Origin: Caballeronia sp. dw_19
GTDB taxonomy: Bacteria; Pseudomonadota; Gammaproteobacteria; Burkholderiales; Burkholderiaceae
NCBI RefSeq assembly: GCF_018449515.1
Contig: NZ_JAAVUQ010000016.1
Coordinates: forward strand, 118,297 to 182,296
DNA length: 64,000 nt
Direction: 5' to 3'
The stretch's first letter is position 1, and the number at the start of each line of letters is the position of its first letter. Shown here piece after piece: positions 1 to 7,383 of this stretch. Position numbers and translations under genes: made by a program. The notes under the pieces are model-generated. The model had not been told where the DNA came from and did not search any database. It saw only the letters and a program-made list of their open reading frames with translations.

Positions 1-2
1 CC

Positions 3-464
3 TTTGATCAAGGCGCTACCGGGCCGATCGAGCGGGCGTCAGGCATCGATCGTGATCTCAGGCGGGATCATCCGTATGCCGCGTACGGTGAACTGCCGCC
101 CGCTGTCGCGACCCGTAGCGAGGGCGATGCGTATGCCCGGATGAAGGTGCGTATCGCGGAACTCCGGGCGAGTCTGGAACTGCTCGACGACGCCATCATG
201 CGCGGCGTTCCTGCTGGACCGCTGCTTGAGCCTTGTCGTCGCGTGCCGAACGCGGAGGGGCTCGGGTGGGCGGAATCGTCGCGTGGGAGCGTACTCTACG
301 CGCTGCACTTCGACGACCGGTCACGCATTGCGCGCGCGAAGATCAAGTCGCCTTCGTTTTCGAACTGGCGGGTTTTTCCCTTCACCGTGCATGACAGCAA
401 CATGATGGACTATGCGATCAACGAGGCAAGTTTCGGTTTGACCATTTCGGGTTGTGCACGATAG
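3..464 (+). CDS. Hydrogenase-4/complex I-like large subunit (HyfG/NuoD-like), 5'-truncated by window edge
   Basis: The reading frame is open from base 3, so only the C-terminal ~153 residues are present. They contain a GPIERASGIDRDLRRD stretch typical of the NuoD/HyfG large-subunit family (known for the family: quinone-site or NiFe-site subunit of membrane-bound complexes). The protein ends in SFGLTISGCAR, where NiFe hydrogenases have DPCxxC; both C-terminal nickel-ligand cysteines appear replaced, so this is probably not an active hydrogenase subunit. It lies 12 bases before the fused ferredoxin/20-kDa subunit gene and is clearly cotranscribed with it. The N-terminal cysteine pair is outside the window and cannot be checked. 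Confidence 0.75.
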   Translation, partial: FDQGATGPIERASGIDRDLRRDHPYAAYGELPPAVATRSEGDAYARMKVRIAELRASLELLDDAIMRGVPAGPLLEPCRRVPNAEGLGWAESSRGSVLYALHFDDRSRIARAKIKSPSFSNWRVFPFTVHDSNMMDYAINEASFGLTISGCAR

Positions 465-476
465 GACGGAGCGGTT

Positions 477-1298
477 ATGTCTCTATGGACCTGGTTCGGC
501 TTGACCAGCGGCAGCGCCAGTACCGGCTGGCCGCTCAAGGGTGACGCGCACGGCCAGCAAGGCGTGCTTGGCATGCCGCGGTATGACGCGGCCAAATGCC
601 AGGAGGGGTGCGACGCATGCGTGCAGGCGTGCGTGACGCATGCCATCACGTTTTCGCCGGAGCTTGGTGAGAATGCGCGTCCAGAGGTGGACTGGGGCCG
701 CTGCATTGTCTGCCAGCTCTGTACTGAAGCGTGTCCGACAGGCGCTTTTACACCGTCTGAAGATTGGGCGCTCGGTGTGAGGCAGCGCGACGACCTGGTG
801 TGGGCCGAGGGGCTCGCGTCCGATGCAGCCAGGGATCAAGCCAGCGATCTCTCCGATCAAACGCGCCGACCGTTTCGGCGTAGCCTCCATATCCGCCACG
901 TCGACGCAGGATCGTGCAATGGCTGCGAATCGGAATTGCAGGCGTTGAACAATCCGTTCTACAACCTGCATCGGCTCGGCATCTTCTTCACGGCGTCCCC
1001 GCGCTCGGCCGATGTCCTGCTCGTCACCGGCCCCGTGACGCATGCGATGCGCGCGCCGCTGCTGCAGACCTATGAGGCGATGCCGGACCCGAAGTGGGTC
1101 ATCGCGACGGGCACGTGCGCGGTGTCGGGTGGTGTCACGGGCGGCAATTACGCGTGCGGCAACGGGCTTGATGGCGTCTTGCCGGTCGACATCTATCTGC
1201 CGGGCTGCCCGCCGAACCCGGCTGCGATCATTCACGCGCTGCTGTTGCTCCTTGGCCGTGCCGAGCAACGGATGCGAGGAGGACAGCTTGAGCGCTGA
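477..1298 (+). CDS. Fused 2x[4Fe-4S] ferredoxin and 20-kDa NuoB/HyfI-like subunit
   Basis: This 273-residue protein joins two modules usually encoded separately. Residues ~35-95 hold two ferredoxin-type clusters of cysteines (CQEGCDACVQAC and CIVCQLCTEAC), as in HyfH/NuoI. Residues ~140-265 hold the 20-kDa fold of HyfI/NuoB with GSCNGCESE, a GTCAVSGG stretch and LPGCPPNP, the ligands of cluster N2. It would pass electrons towards the large subunit inside a membrane-bound complex-I-like enzyme. An RBS-like GGACGGAG precedes the ATG. Its 3' end overlaps the TTG start of the next gene by 11 bases, implying translational coupling. The physiological electron donor is not apparent from this window. 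Confidence 0.8.
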   Translation: MSLWTWFGLTSGSASTGWPLKGDAHGQQGVLGMPRYDAAKCQEGCDACVQACVTHAITFSPELGENARPEVDWGRCIVCQLCTEACPTGAFTPSEDWALGVRQRDDLVWAEGLASDAARDQASDLSDQTRRPFRRSLHIRHVDAGSCNGCESELQALNNPFYNLHRLGIFFTASPRSADVLLVTGPVTHAMRAPLLQTYEAMPDPKWVIATGTCAVSGGVTGGNYACGNGLDGVLPVDIYLPGCPPNPAAIIHALLLLLGRAEQRMRGGQLER

Positions 1299-3279
1299 TC
1301 TGATTCTGGCCGCGAGCGCACTGTGGTTCGCCGCCGCCATCCTTTCGCCGCTGCGCCCGGTTCGCGTGTTGGTCAGATATTCGCTGACCGCCGGTTGCGT
1401 ACTGGGAGTCGTTGCGTGTCTGCTCGCTTTGCCTACTGCGACGCCGCGCGTCGAATTTCCGTTTGCGCTCGCGTCGCAGCGAATCGCGTTCAAGCTTGAG
1501 CCGTCAGCGCTATGGCTATTGGGCTTTGGTCTGGTACCGGCCACCTTCGCCTGCTGGCTGGGCTCGCCGCTCTCGGGTCGCACAGGGACGTGGTGGATGG
1601 GTGCATCGCTGAGCTTGTTGGGTGCGTTGGGCGTGTTCGGCCTGCAAGACGGCATCTCGATGCTCGTCGCCTGGGAGGTGATGAGCCTGGGCGGAGCGGT
1701 GATGCTCGCAGGCGAGCGCGCACGCGACACCAATGGCAACGCCGTGCTGCTCATGCTTGCGCTGCTCGAGGTGGGCGCAATCGCACTCGTCCTCGCGATC
1801 CTGCTGCTGGACCACGCGGCGGGCGGCATCAGCTTCGACGCGTTCAGTGCTCATGCGCCCCACGCGTCAGCGCTTCTGTCGTGGGTGGCCGGCGTCGCGC
1901 TGCTTGTCGGCTTCGGCGCGAAGCTCGGCCTCATCCCCTTCTATGAGTGGTTTCCGCGTGCGTACTCGAGCGGTAGCGGTGCGACCGGCGTGCTCTTTTC
2001 CGGGGTCGTACTGAACGCGGCGTATTTCGCGCTGAGCCGTGGCTGGAATAGCTGGCTGGGCGTCGCGAGCGATAGCGGCACCGCATTCGGATTGGGTGTC
2101 GTCGCGATTGCAATCGGCGTGGTCAGCGCGGTGCTGGCGATTTTGTTCGCGTTCCAGCAGGACGACTGGAGAGCGTTGCTTAGCTACTCGTCGGCGGAGA
2201 ACGCGTCGGTCGCGGTGGCGATGCTCGGCGTGACGCAACTCTTTCGCAGTGACCAACTGGGCGACCTCGCGGGACTCGCGTGGACCGTCGCGTTGCTTCA
2301 CCTCGCCGGCCACTCGCTCGCCAAAGGTGCGCTCTTTCTGGTCGCCGACGGCATCCAGGCGTCGACCGGCACCTACGATATCGTGCCGCGCGGGTGGCTC
2401 AAAAATAGCGGTTTCATGCTAGGGCTCGGCGCGGCCTTTGCCGTGATGAGCCTCGCCTCGGTTCCACCGCAAGCGGGATTCGTCAGTGAATGGTATGTCT
2501 TCCAAACGGTGTTTCAAGGCTTTCATCTCTCGGCCTTCACAGGACGCCTCGCGCTCGTACTGGCTGGAGCGGGCCTCGCACTCGCGGCAGCGGTGGCGCT
2601 TGCTACGTTCGTGAAGCTGTTCGGGTTGGGGCTCCTGGGCATGCCGGATGTCGACTACGCGCGGCCGGTGCCGCGACGGAATGCGGCAGTCGTCGGGACG
2701 CTGGGACTATGCGTGCTCGCAGTGGCCGTCGGTGCACCGCTCTGGCTCAACGCGCTGGCGAGCGGTGCCCAGACGCTGTTCCAAGTCAACAGTCCCCAGG
2801 CAATGGTTGCGGGATGGCTGCTGGTACCGTTGACCGGCAAGTTCGCTTTTATCTCGCCGTCGAAGCTCATCATTGTGATGCCGTTGCTGGCGCTTCTGCC
2901 GCTCGCACTCCTGAGGCTCACGAAAACGCGTCCGGTGCGGCGCACGGCGGTCTGGTTCGGTGGCATGACCCCGGATGGTCGCGAGGCGATGACCACGCCG
3001 CTGACATTCTCGAACGCGATGCGCACGTTCTATAGCTTCGTATATCAACCGACGATGAGCACCGAGCGCGAACACGAACAGCGCGAGTACTTTATCAAGC
3101 GGCTGGTTTTCTCCGAGGGCGTGACCGATCTGTTCGAGCGGCATCTGTTCGCGCCTGCGACGCGGATCGTGACGTGGTCCGCCGAGAAGTTGCGTGCATT
3201 GCAGTCCGGTAACCTGAATTTCTATCTCGCACTGATCGGCGGATTGCTTGTCGCGATACTGGCCTTGACGCTGGTATAG
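1288..3279 (+). CDS. hyfB: HyfB/NuoL-like antiporter-type membrane subunit
   Basis: A 663-residue, highly hydrophobic protein of the proton-translocating NuoL/M/N-MrpA family, most like hydrogenase-4 component B. Charged residues expected in the membrane are present: a glutamate in AWEVMSLGG and a lysine in GFGAKLGLIPFYEW. I start at TTG 1288 because GAGGAGG stands just upstream and the residues that follow form the usual first membrane helix. The same frame stays open back to 1042, but that part lies inside the preceding gene. Last gene of the hyf-like operon within the window. Confidence 0.8.
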   Translation: MSADLILAASALWFAAAILSPLRPVRVLVRYSLTAGCVLGVVACLLALPTATPRVEFPFALASQRIAFKLEPSALWLLGFGLVPATFACWLGSPLSGRTGTWWMGASLSLLGALGVFGLQDGISMLVAWEVMSLGGAVMLAGERARDTNGNAVLLMLALLEVGAIALVLAILLLDHAAGGISFDAFSAHAPHASALLSWVAGVALLVGFGAKLGLIPFYEWFPRAYSSGSGATGVLFSGVVLNAAYFALSRGWNSWLGVASDSGTAFGLGVVAIAIGVVSAVLAILFAFQQDDWRALLSYSSAENASVAVAMLGVTQLFRSDQLGDLAGLAWTVALLHLAGHSLAKGALFLVADGIQASTGTYDIVPRGWLKNSGFMLGLGAAFAVMSLASVPPQAGFVSEWYVFQTVFQGFHLSAFTGRLALVLAGAGLALAAAVALATFVKLFGLGLLGMPDVDYARPVPRRNAAVVGTLGLCVLAVAVGAPLWLNALASGAQTLFQVNSPQAMVAGWLLVPLTGKFAFISPSKLIIVMPLLALLPLALLRLTKTRPVRRTAVWFGGMTPDGREAMTTPLTFSNAMRTFYSFVYQPTMSTEREHEQREYFIKRLVFSEGVTDLFERHLFAPATRIVTWSAEKLRALQSGNLNFYLALIGGLLVAILALTLV

Positions 3280-3410
3280 ATCGCTTGCGAAGGGCAGGGT
3301 GCGTCCCCTTGCAGAATACTGGCGAACGCGCTGTTGTGACCGTATGTCATGCGCCTCTTGGCGCACGCCGTTGTTGCGTTGCGCAAATTTAATCCGTAAA
3401 ATCCGTGTTT

Positions 3411-3466
3411 CTGGAGATGGCATTCCTCCAAACAACCGCCGATCCTTCGGCTGATGATGCCTACGA
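3411..3466 (+). promoter_or_regulatory. Fluoride (crcB-type) riboswitch aptamer
   Basis: The segment matches the fluoride aptamer architecture. GGAG (3413-3416) pairs with CTCC (3425-3428). GGCAT (3419-3423) can form the pseudoknot helix with ATGCC (3457-3461). The conserved AAAC follows the first helix, then a GCCGA/TCGGC hairpin capped by a short loop, then CTGATGATGCCTAC, the hallmark 3' segment. It lies 80 bases upstream of a CLC-F type fluoride exporter, the textbook partner. CCTACGA (3460-3466) is also complementary to TCGTAGG (3485-3491), giving a competing hairpin that could be the switch. Confidence 0.85.
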
Positions 3467-3516
3467 GTTCCTGGGTGCAGGAGGTCGTAGGTCGTCCGTG
3501 CGACGCCCTGTCGCCC

Positions 3517-3538
3517 AGGTTTGATGTTCTGCAAACCT
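3517..3538 (+). promoter_or_regulatory. Stem-loop just before the fluoride exporter start codon
   Basis: AGGTTTG (3517-3523) and CAAACCT (3532-3538) form a perfect 7-bp stem with an 8-base loop, ending 7 bases before the ATG at 3546. No Shine-Dalgarno sequence is visible between stem and start. It could mask the initiation region as part of the riboswitch output. No U-tract follows, so it is not a standard terminator. Confidence 0.4.
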
Positions 3539-3545
3539 AAAAATC

Positions 3546-4856
3546 ATGAAACGTCTCAAGTCTGTCGAACAGATCGCCATGGTGCCGTATCTGGCGCGTT
3601 GGCTGCTGCTTTCCTCTGTGCTGGGCACCCTGGCCGGGTCCGCCTCCGCACTTTTCCTCTTTGCATTGGACCGCGCCACTGATACACGCCTGGATCATCC
3701 GTGGCTCGTCTGGTTGCTGCCGTTCGCGGGGTTCCTGACCGGCTGGATCTATCACCGCGTCGGCAAGAGCGTCGAGGGCGGTAACAACCTGCTGATCGAC
3801 GAGATTCACGATCCGCAGAAGATCGTGCCCAAGCGCATGGCGCCGCTCGTGTTGGTGGCCACCGTGATCACTCACTTGTTCGGTGGCTCTGCGGGCCGCG
3901 AGGGCACAGCGGTCCAGATGGGCGGGGCGCTGGCTGACCGGGTCACGCACCTCTTCGATCTAGGTCGAGAGGATCGTCGCATCCTGCTGATGGCCGGCAT
4001 CGCAGCGGGCTTTTCGTCGGTCTTCGGCACGCCTCTCGCCGGTGCGATCTTCGGCCTTGAGGTGCTTGCGATCGGCCGCCTGCGCTATGACGCGTTGCTG
4101 GCGTGTCTCGCCGCGTCTGTCGTGGCCGACGCGGTATGCCGTCTATGGGGCATTCACCACACCGTGTATTCGATCCCGTTCGTGCCGCCCGTCACGGCCC
4201 TCGGGTTTGGATCCGCGATCATTGCCGGTATCGCATTCGGTGTAGTGGGGATGCTCTTTGCCGACTCGACGCATGCGTTGTCCTCCCTCATCAAACGCAA
4301 GATCGCCTATGCGCCTTTTCGGCCCGTAGTTGGTGGTGCCGTGGTGGCGATCCTTGCCACCGTCCTGAACGTTCCGCAGTACCTGGGTCTCGGGATACCG
4401 ACCATCGTGCAGGCCTTCAACGGCCCATTGCCCGTCTATGACTTTGCCGGCAAATTCGCCTTCACCGTGGTCACGCTTGCGTCAGGATTCAAGGGCGGCG
4501 AGGTGACTCCGCTCTTCTATATTGGCGCCACGCTTGGCAACGCACTGGGTCACATCCTGGCGTTGCCGATACCGGTGCTCGCGGGGCTCGGCTTTGTCGC
4601 CGTGTTCGCCGGTGCGGCGAACACCCCGATCGCGTCGACGGTGATGGCAATCGAACTCTTTGGTCCTCAGATCGGCGTGTATGCCGCCTTGGCGTGCGTG
4701 GTCAGTTACCTCTTTTCCGGCCACACGGGAATTTACCGCGCCCAACGAGTCGGCCACGCAAAACATCCGCTCATTCCAGCCGGCATGCGCTTGGCCGATA
4801 TCCCGGCCTGGCGCCGCGCGCGCCGCAAGGCCGCGACCGTCTCCGCGCAATCCTGA
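3546..4856 (+). CDS. CLC-F type fluoride/proton antiporter
   Basis: A 436-residue CLC-family membrane protein. The usual GSGIP selectivity motif is replaced by GGNN at residues ~78-81 and the gating-glutamate motif is GREGT (117-121) in GGSAGREGTAVQMG, both characteristic of the fluoride-specific CLC-F branch; GFKGGEVTPLF stands in the second filter loop. CLC-F proteins export fluoride in exchange for protons across the inner membrane. The fluoride riboswitch upstream and the DUF190 gene 29 bases downstream strongly support this assignment. The start is chosen at the first in-frame ATG after an in-frame stop; it lacks a clear RBS. Confidence 0.9.
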   Translation: MKRLKSVEQIAMVPYLARWLLLSSVLGTLAGSASALFLFALDRATDTRLDHPWLVWLLPFAGFLTGWIYHRVGKSVEGGNNLLIDEIHDPQKIVPKRMAPLVLVATVITHLFGGSAGREGTAVQMGGALADRVTHLFDLGREDRRILLMAGIAAGFSSVFGTPLAGAIFGLEVLAIGRLRYDALLACLAASVVADAVCRLWGIHHTVYSIPFVPPVTALGFGSAIIAGIAFGVVGMLFADSTHALSSLIKRKIAYAPFRPVVGGAVVAILATVLNVPQYLGLGIPTIVQAFNGPLPVYDFAGKFAFTVVTLASGFKGGEVTPLFYIGATLGNALGHILALPIPVLAGLGFVAVFAGAANTPIASTVMAIELFGPQIGVYAALACVVSYLFSGHTGIYRAQRVGHAKHPLIPAGMRLADIPAWRRARRKAATVSAQS

Positions 4857-4885
4857 ACGCTTCGAACACTTTCCTGCCCATCACC

Positions 4886-5233
4886 ATGACTCAGCTGATT
4901 TCACTTCGCCTGTATTTCCACCATTCCGAAAGGGCTCGTCCGACACGCTTCTGGCATCGGGTGTCGCGACCGAGTCTTGCCTCGCACTTACTTCGCCATG
5001 CGAAGGAAGCGGGTATCGAACAGGCACTCTTGCATCGCGTCCATGCGGGTTACCTGAAAGGTGACCGGCTGCATCACGAACACATCGAGATTGCGCATCA
5101 CCGTTTTCCGCACTGTATCGAACTCATTGACCTGGATGCCAAGGTGCGCGACTTCTGGCGTACACATGGCAAAGGGCTCGACAACGTGAGGGCAATTTTC
5201 TTGCCGTGCGAACTACCGATGCAGGCGACGTGA
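4886..5233 (+). CDS. DUF190 family protein, fluoride-resistance associated
   Basis: A 115-residue soluble protein. The pattern LRLYFHHSER near the N-terminus, VHAGYLKGDRLHHEHIE in the middle and a predicted ferredoxin-like alpha/beta fold match the DUF190 (PF02641) family. DUF190 genes are often found beside fluoride exporters; their biochemical role is not established. It starts 29 bases after the CLC-F stop, so it should share the fluoride-switched transcript. The open frame extends upstream to 4694 but that part overlaps the exporter gene, so I use ATG 4886. Confidence 0.75.
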   Translation: MTQLISLRLYFHHSERARPTRFWHRVSRPSLASHLLRHAKEAGIEQALLHRVHAGYLKGDRLHHEHIEIAHHRFPHCIELIDLDAKVRDFWRTHGKGLDNVRAIFLPCELPMQAT

Positions 5234-5476
5234 CCAACAGCCACGCGGGCGGAGTCGACCATGAAACCATAGACCAGGATGCGGTTGGCAGGGCAGTTCA
5301 CAGTGCTCGGGTTTGCGGTGCTCGTGACCCAGGTCATGGCCTGGATGCTGTGTCCACGGCCGTGAATTCTGTTTATGGCAGCATCTCGCCCGTCTGGTTT
5401 GCGGCTTTCAGTGCGTTGACGGTGCCTTTCCCCACGCGCGTTACGTCAAGCTTGTTCCCTGCACGTCGGAAAGCCC

Positions 5477-6217
5477 TTAGTCGAACAGTGACTCGAGATT
5501 CGGAGTGTCGTTCTGAGGCGCGTCCAGCTTCAAGGTCTCTGCGACATGCGCCAGATGTTCAGTCATGCAGGACGCCGCGAGTTCGGCGTCGCCTGCCTCG
5601 ATGGCATCGATAAGATGGACGTGTTCCGTGTGCGGGCATGCGGGCACGTTCGGCTTGTCGTAGAGCGTGATGATCAGGCAGGTGAGCGACGTCAATTCGC
5701 GCATCAGTCGCAGCAGGATCTCGCTGTCAGCCATCTCCGCGATGAGCGTGTGAAATTCGCCGGACAGACGGATGATCGTCGGACGGTCATCCTTTGCGCG
5801 CGCTTCTTTTTCTAGCCGGCTATGCCGGCGCAACGCGCGAATCTGCGCCGGCGTGATCGTATTGCATAGCATGCGTACCATATCCGGTTCGACCATGCGG
5901 CGCGTCACGAACACATCCCGTGCCTGTTTGACACTAGGACTGGCGATAAATGCGCCACGGTTAGGGACCAACGTGACGAGTCCCTCGTGCGCCAGCCTGC
6001 CCAAGACCTCGCGAATCTTGGTGCGGCTAACGCCTGCCAGCTCCGCCAGCCGATCCTCGATAAGACGCGTACCCGGCGCCAGCCGCTGCTCCTGCACGGC
6101 TTTGTGCAGCCGTGCGTAGATTTCTTCATTGCTATAAGTCTTGCCGGATCGCGCCGCCTCAGCGGGCTCGAGAAAGGGCGCAGCCAAAAATCTCTCCTGT
6201 CGATAACCTGAAATCAA
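5477..6217 (-). CDS. GntR-family (FCD) transcriptional regulator
   Basis: A 246-residue regulator. Residues ~30-95 form the GntR winged helix (YARLHKAVQEQRLAPGTRL, SRTKIREVLGRLAHEGLV, NRGAFIA), followed by an all-helical FCD ligand-binding domain (~110-230) with its characteristic EFH and H-rich metal-site positions. It is divergent from the catabolic operon at 6640-16495 and is the only regulator next to it. A perfect palindrome TTTGTATACAAA lies 20 bases upstream of its start, and a related one lies before the operon, so autoregulation and local repression relieved by a pathway intermediate are likely. Confidence 0.85.
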   Translation of the reverse strand: MISGYRQERFLAAPFLEPAEAARSGKTYSNEEIYARLHKAVQEQRLAPGTRLIEDRLAELAGVSRTKIREVLGRLAHEGLVTLVPNRGAFIASPSVKQARDVFVTRRMVEPDMVRMLCNTITPAQIRALRRHSRLEKEARAKDDRPTIIRLSGEFHTLIAEMADSEILLRLMRELTSLTCLIITLYDKPNVPACPHTEHVHLIDAIEAGDAELAASCMTEHLAHVAETLKLDAPQNDTPNLESLFD

Positions 6218-6227
6218 TCGGTTCGGC

Positions 6228-6249
6228 TTGTATACAGTTTGTATACAAA
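6228..6249. promoter_or_regulatory. Putative GntR operator at the regulator gene
   Basis: TTGTATACA (6228-6236) is followed directly by the perfect 12-bp palindrome TTTGTATACAAA (6238-6249). FCD-type GntR proteins bind short palindromes of the form TNGTNNNACNA, which this fits. It sits between the divergent gntR and catabolic operon promoters. Confidence 0.6.
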
Positions 6250-6514
6250 GTAATAAGCGGACATAGGTACAGCATCAGCTTCATTATAAAGTGGCTTGAG
6301 CGGGATTTAAAGCAACTTCCGATAACGAAGAGCACATGAAGACAGGCAGCAGCCTTGCATCGCACCGCAGCAGTGCTGAAAATCGTTCTAGCGGTGCCGC
6401 TTTGCACAGATACAGTACTTCGTGAGTCCATGCACATGTTGTGAGCACCGGGCAGGAAACCTATCCCGCTTGGGGCAAATCGCTTGTCCAGCATTGCATA
6501 CGATCACTAAAATA

Positions 6515-6526
6515 ATTGCATGCAAT
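6515..6526. promoter_or_regulatory. Putative GntR operator at the catabolic operon
   Basis: ATTGCATGCAAT is a perfect 12-bp palindrome. Its core TTGCATGCAA matches the core TTGTATACAA found at the gntR gene as TTGYATRCAA, suggesting the same protein binds both. The rest of the 422-base interval 6218-6639 is AT-rich with no convincing gene; it holds the divergent promoters. Confidence 0.5.
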
Positions 6527-6639
6527 AGACTCTACATTCTGGCATGAAGCTTGCGCCAATGTGGTTGGCGCTCCTCACCACCGATCAATCCAACAGGCGG
6601 ATATTGAAATGGCGAGGGCGAAAGGAGATTCACAAAACG

Positions 6640-7383
6640 ATGTCTGACTCCATCATGACAAAACGGACTTTGCTCGGCATGCTGACGCCATCGTCCAACA
6701 CCACGCTCGAGCCCGTGACGGCTGCGATGCTGGCTGGACTGTCCGAGGTCAGCGCGCACTTTGGACGTTTTCGCGTGACCGAAATCGGGCTCACCGATCG
6801 CGCGCTCGATCAATTCAACGACAAGGAAATCCTGGCGGCCGTCGACCTGCTTGCCGATGCCCGCCTCGACGTGATCGCGTGGAATGGGACGTCCGCAGGG
6901 TGGCTGGGTTTCGATGCCGACGAGCGTTTGTGCCGCCTGATCACTGAGCGCACCGGCATTGCCGCATGCACGTCGGTCCTTGCGCTCAACGAGATTTTCG
7001 AGCGCAAGGGAGTGCGCCACTTTGGTCTCGTCACGCCGTATCGCGACGATGTGCAGGAACGGATCGTCCGAAACTATGCCAGCTCCGGATTCGAATGCGT
7101 CGCGGAGCGGCATTTGAAGCTGCAGGACAATTTTTCCTTTTCGGAAGTCAGCGCGAGCCAGATCCATACGATGGTGCGTGAGGTTGCGGCGTCGAAGCCC
7201 GATGCGATCGCTATCTTGTGCACCAATCTGGCGGGCGCGCCGCTCGCAGCCGAACTCGAATCTGAACTCGGCATTCCGATCTACGACTCGATATCGACGG
7301 CAGTGTGGAAATCGTTGCAACTCGCACGCGTCGATACCGCTCGCGTCAAAGGATGGGGCCGCCTGTTCGCGGACCTGACGTGA
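6640..7383 (+). CDS. Asp/Glu racemase superfamily enzyme (maleate isomerase / arylmalonate decarboxylase-like)
   Basis: A 247-residue protein. LTPSSNTTLEP near the N-terminus is the signature of the maleate isomerase/arylmalonate decarboxylase branch of the Asp/Glu racemase superfamily. Racemases use two cysteines; here the second is present (Cys194 in LCTNLAGA) but the first position falls in WNGTSAGW (82-89), with no cysteine. A single-cysteine layout is known for arylmalonate decarboxylase, so decarboxylation or a one-base isomerisation is possible. ATG 6640 follows AAAGGAG; the frame extends up to 6544 without an RBS. First gene of the operon; its stop overlaps the next GTG start. Confidence 0.75.
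   Translation: MSDSIMTKRTLLGMLTPSSNTTLEPVTAAMLAGLSEVSAHFGRFRVTEIGLTDRALDQFNDKEILAAVDLLADARLDVIAWNGTSAGWLGFDADERLCRLITERTGIAACTSVLALNEIFERKGVRHFGLVTPYRDDVQERIVRNYASSGFECVAERHLKLQDNFSFSEVSASQIHTMVREVAASKPDAIAILCTNLAGAPLAAELESELGIPIYDSISTAVWKSLQLARVDTARVKGWGRLFADLT

Noticed and set aside
483..1829. Long 448-codon minus-strand frame under the hyf-like genes
   Set aside because: Low-complexity, arginine/serine-rich translation antisense to two genes with clear family motifs; a GC-driven shadow.
5279..5365. A 28-codon hydrophobic frame (MRLAGQFTVLGFAVLVTQVM) after the DUF190 gene
   Set aside because: No RBS, no known family and too short to support; the interval 5234-5476 shows no other gene.
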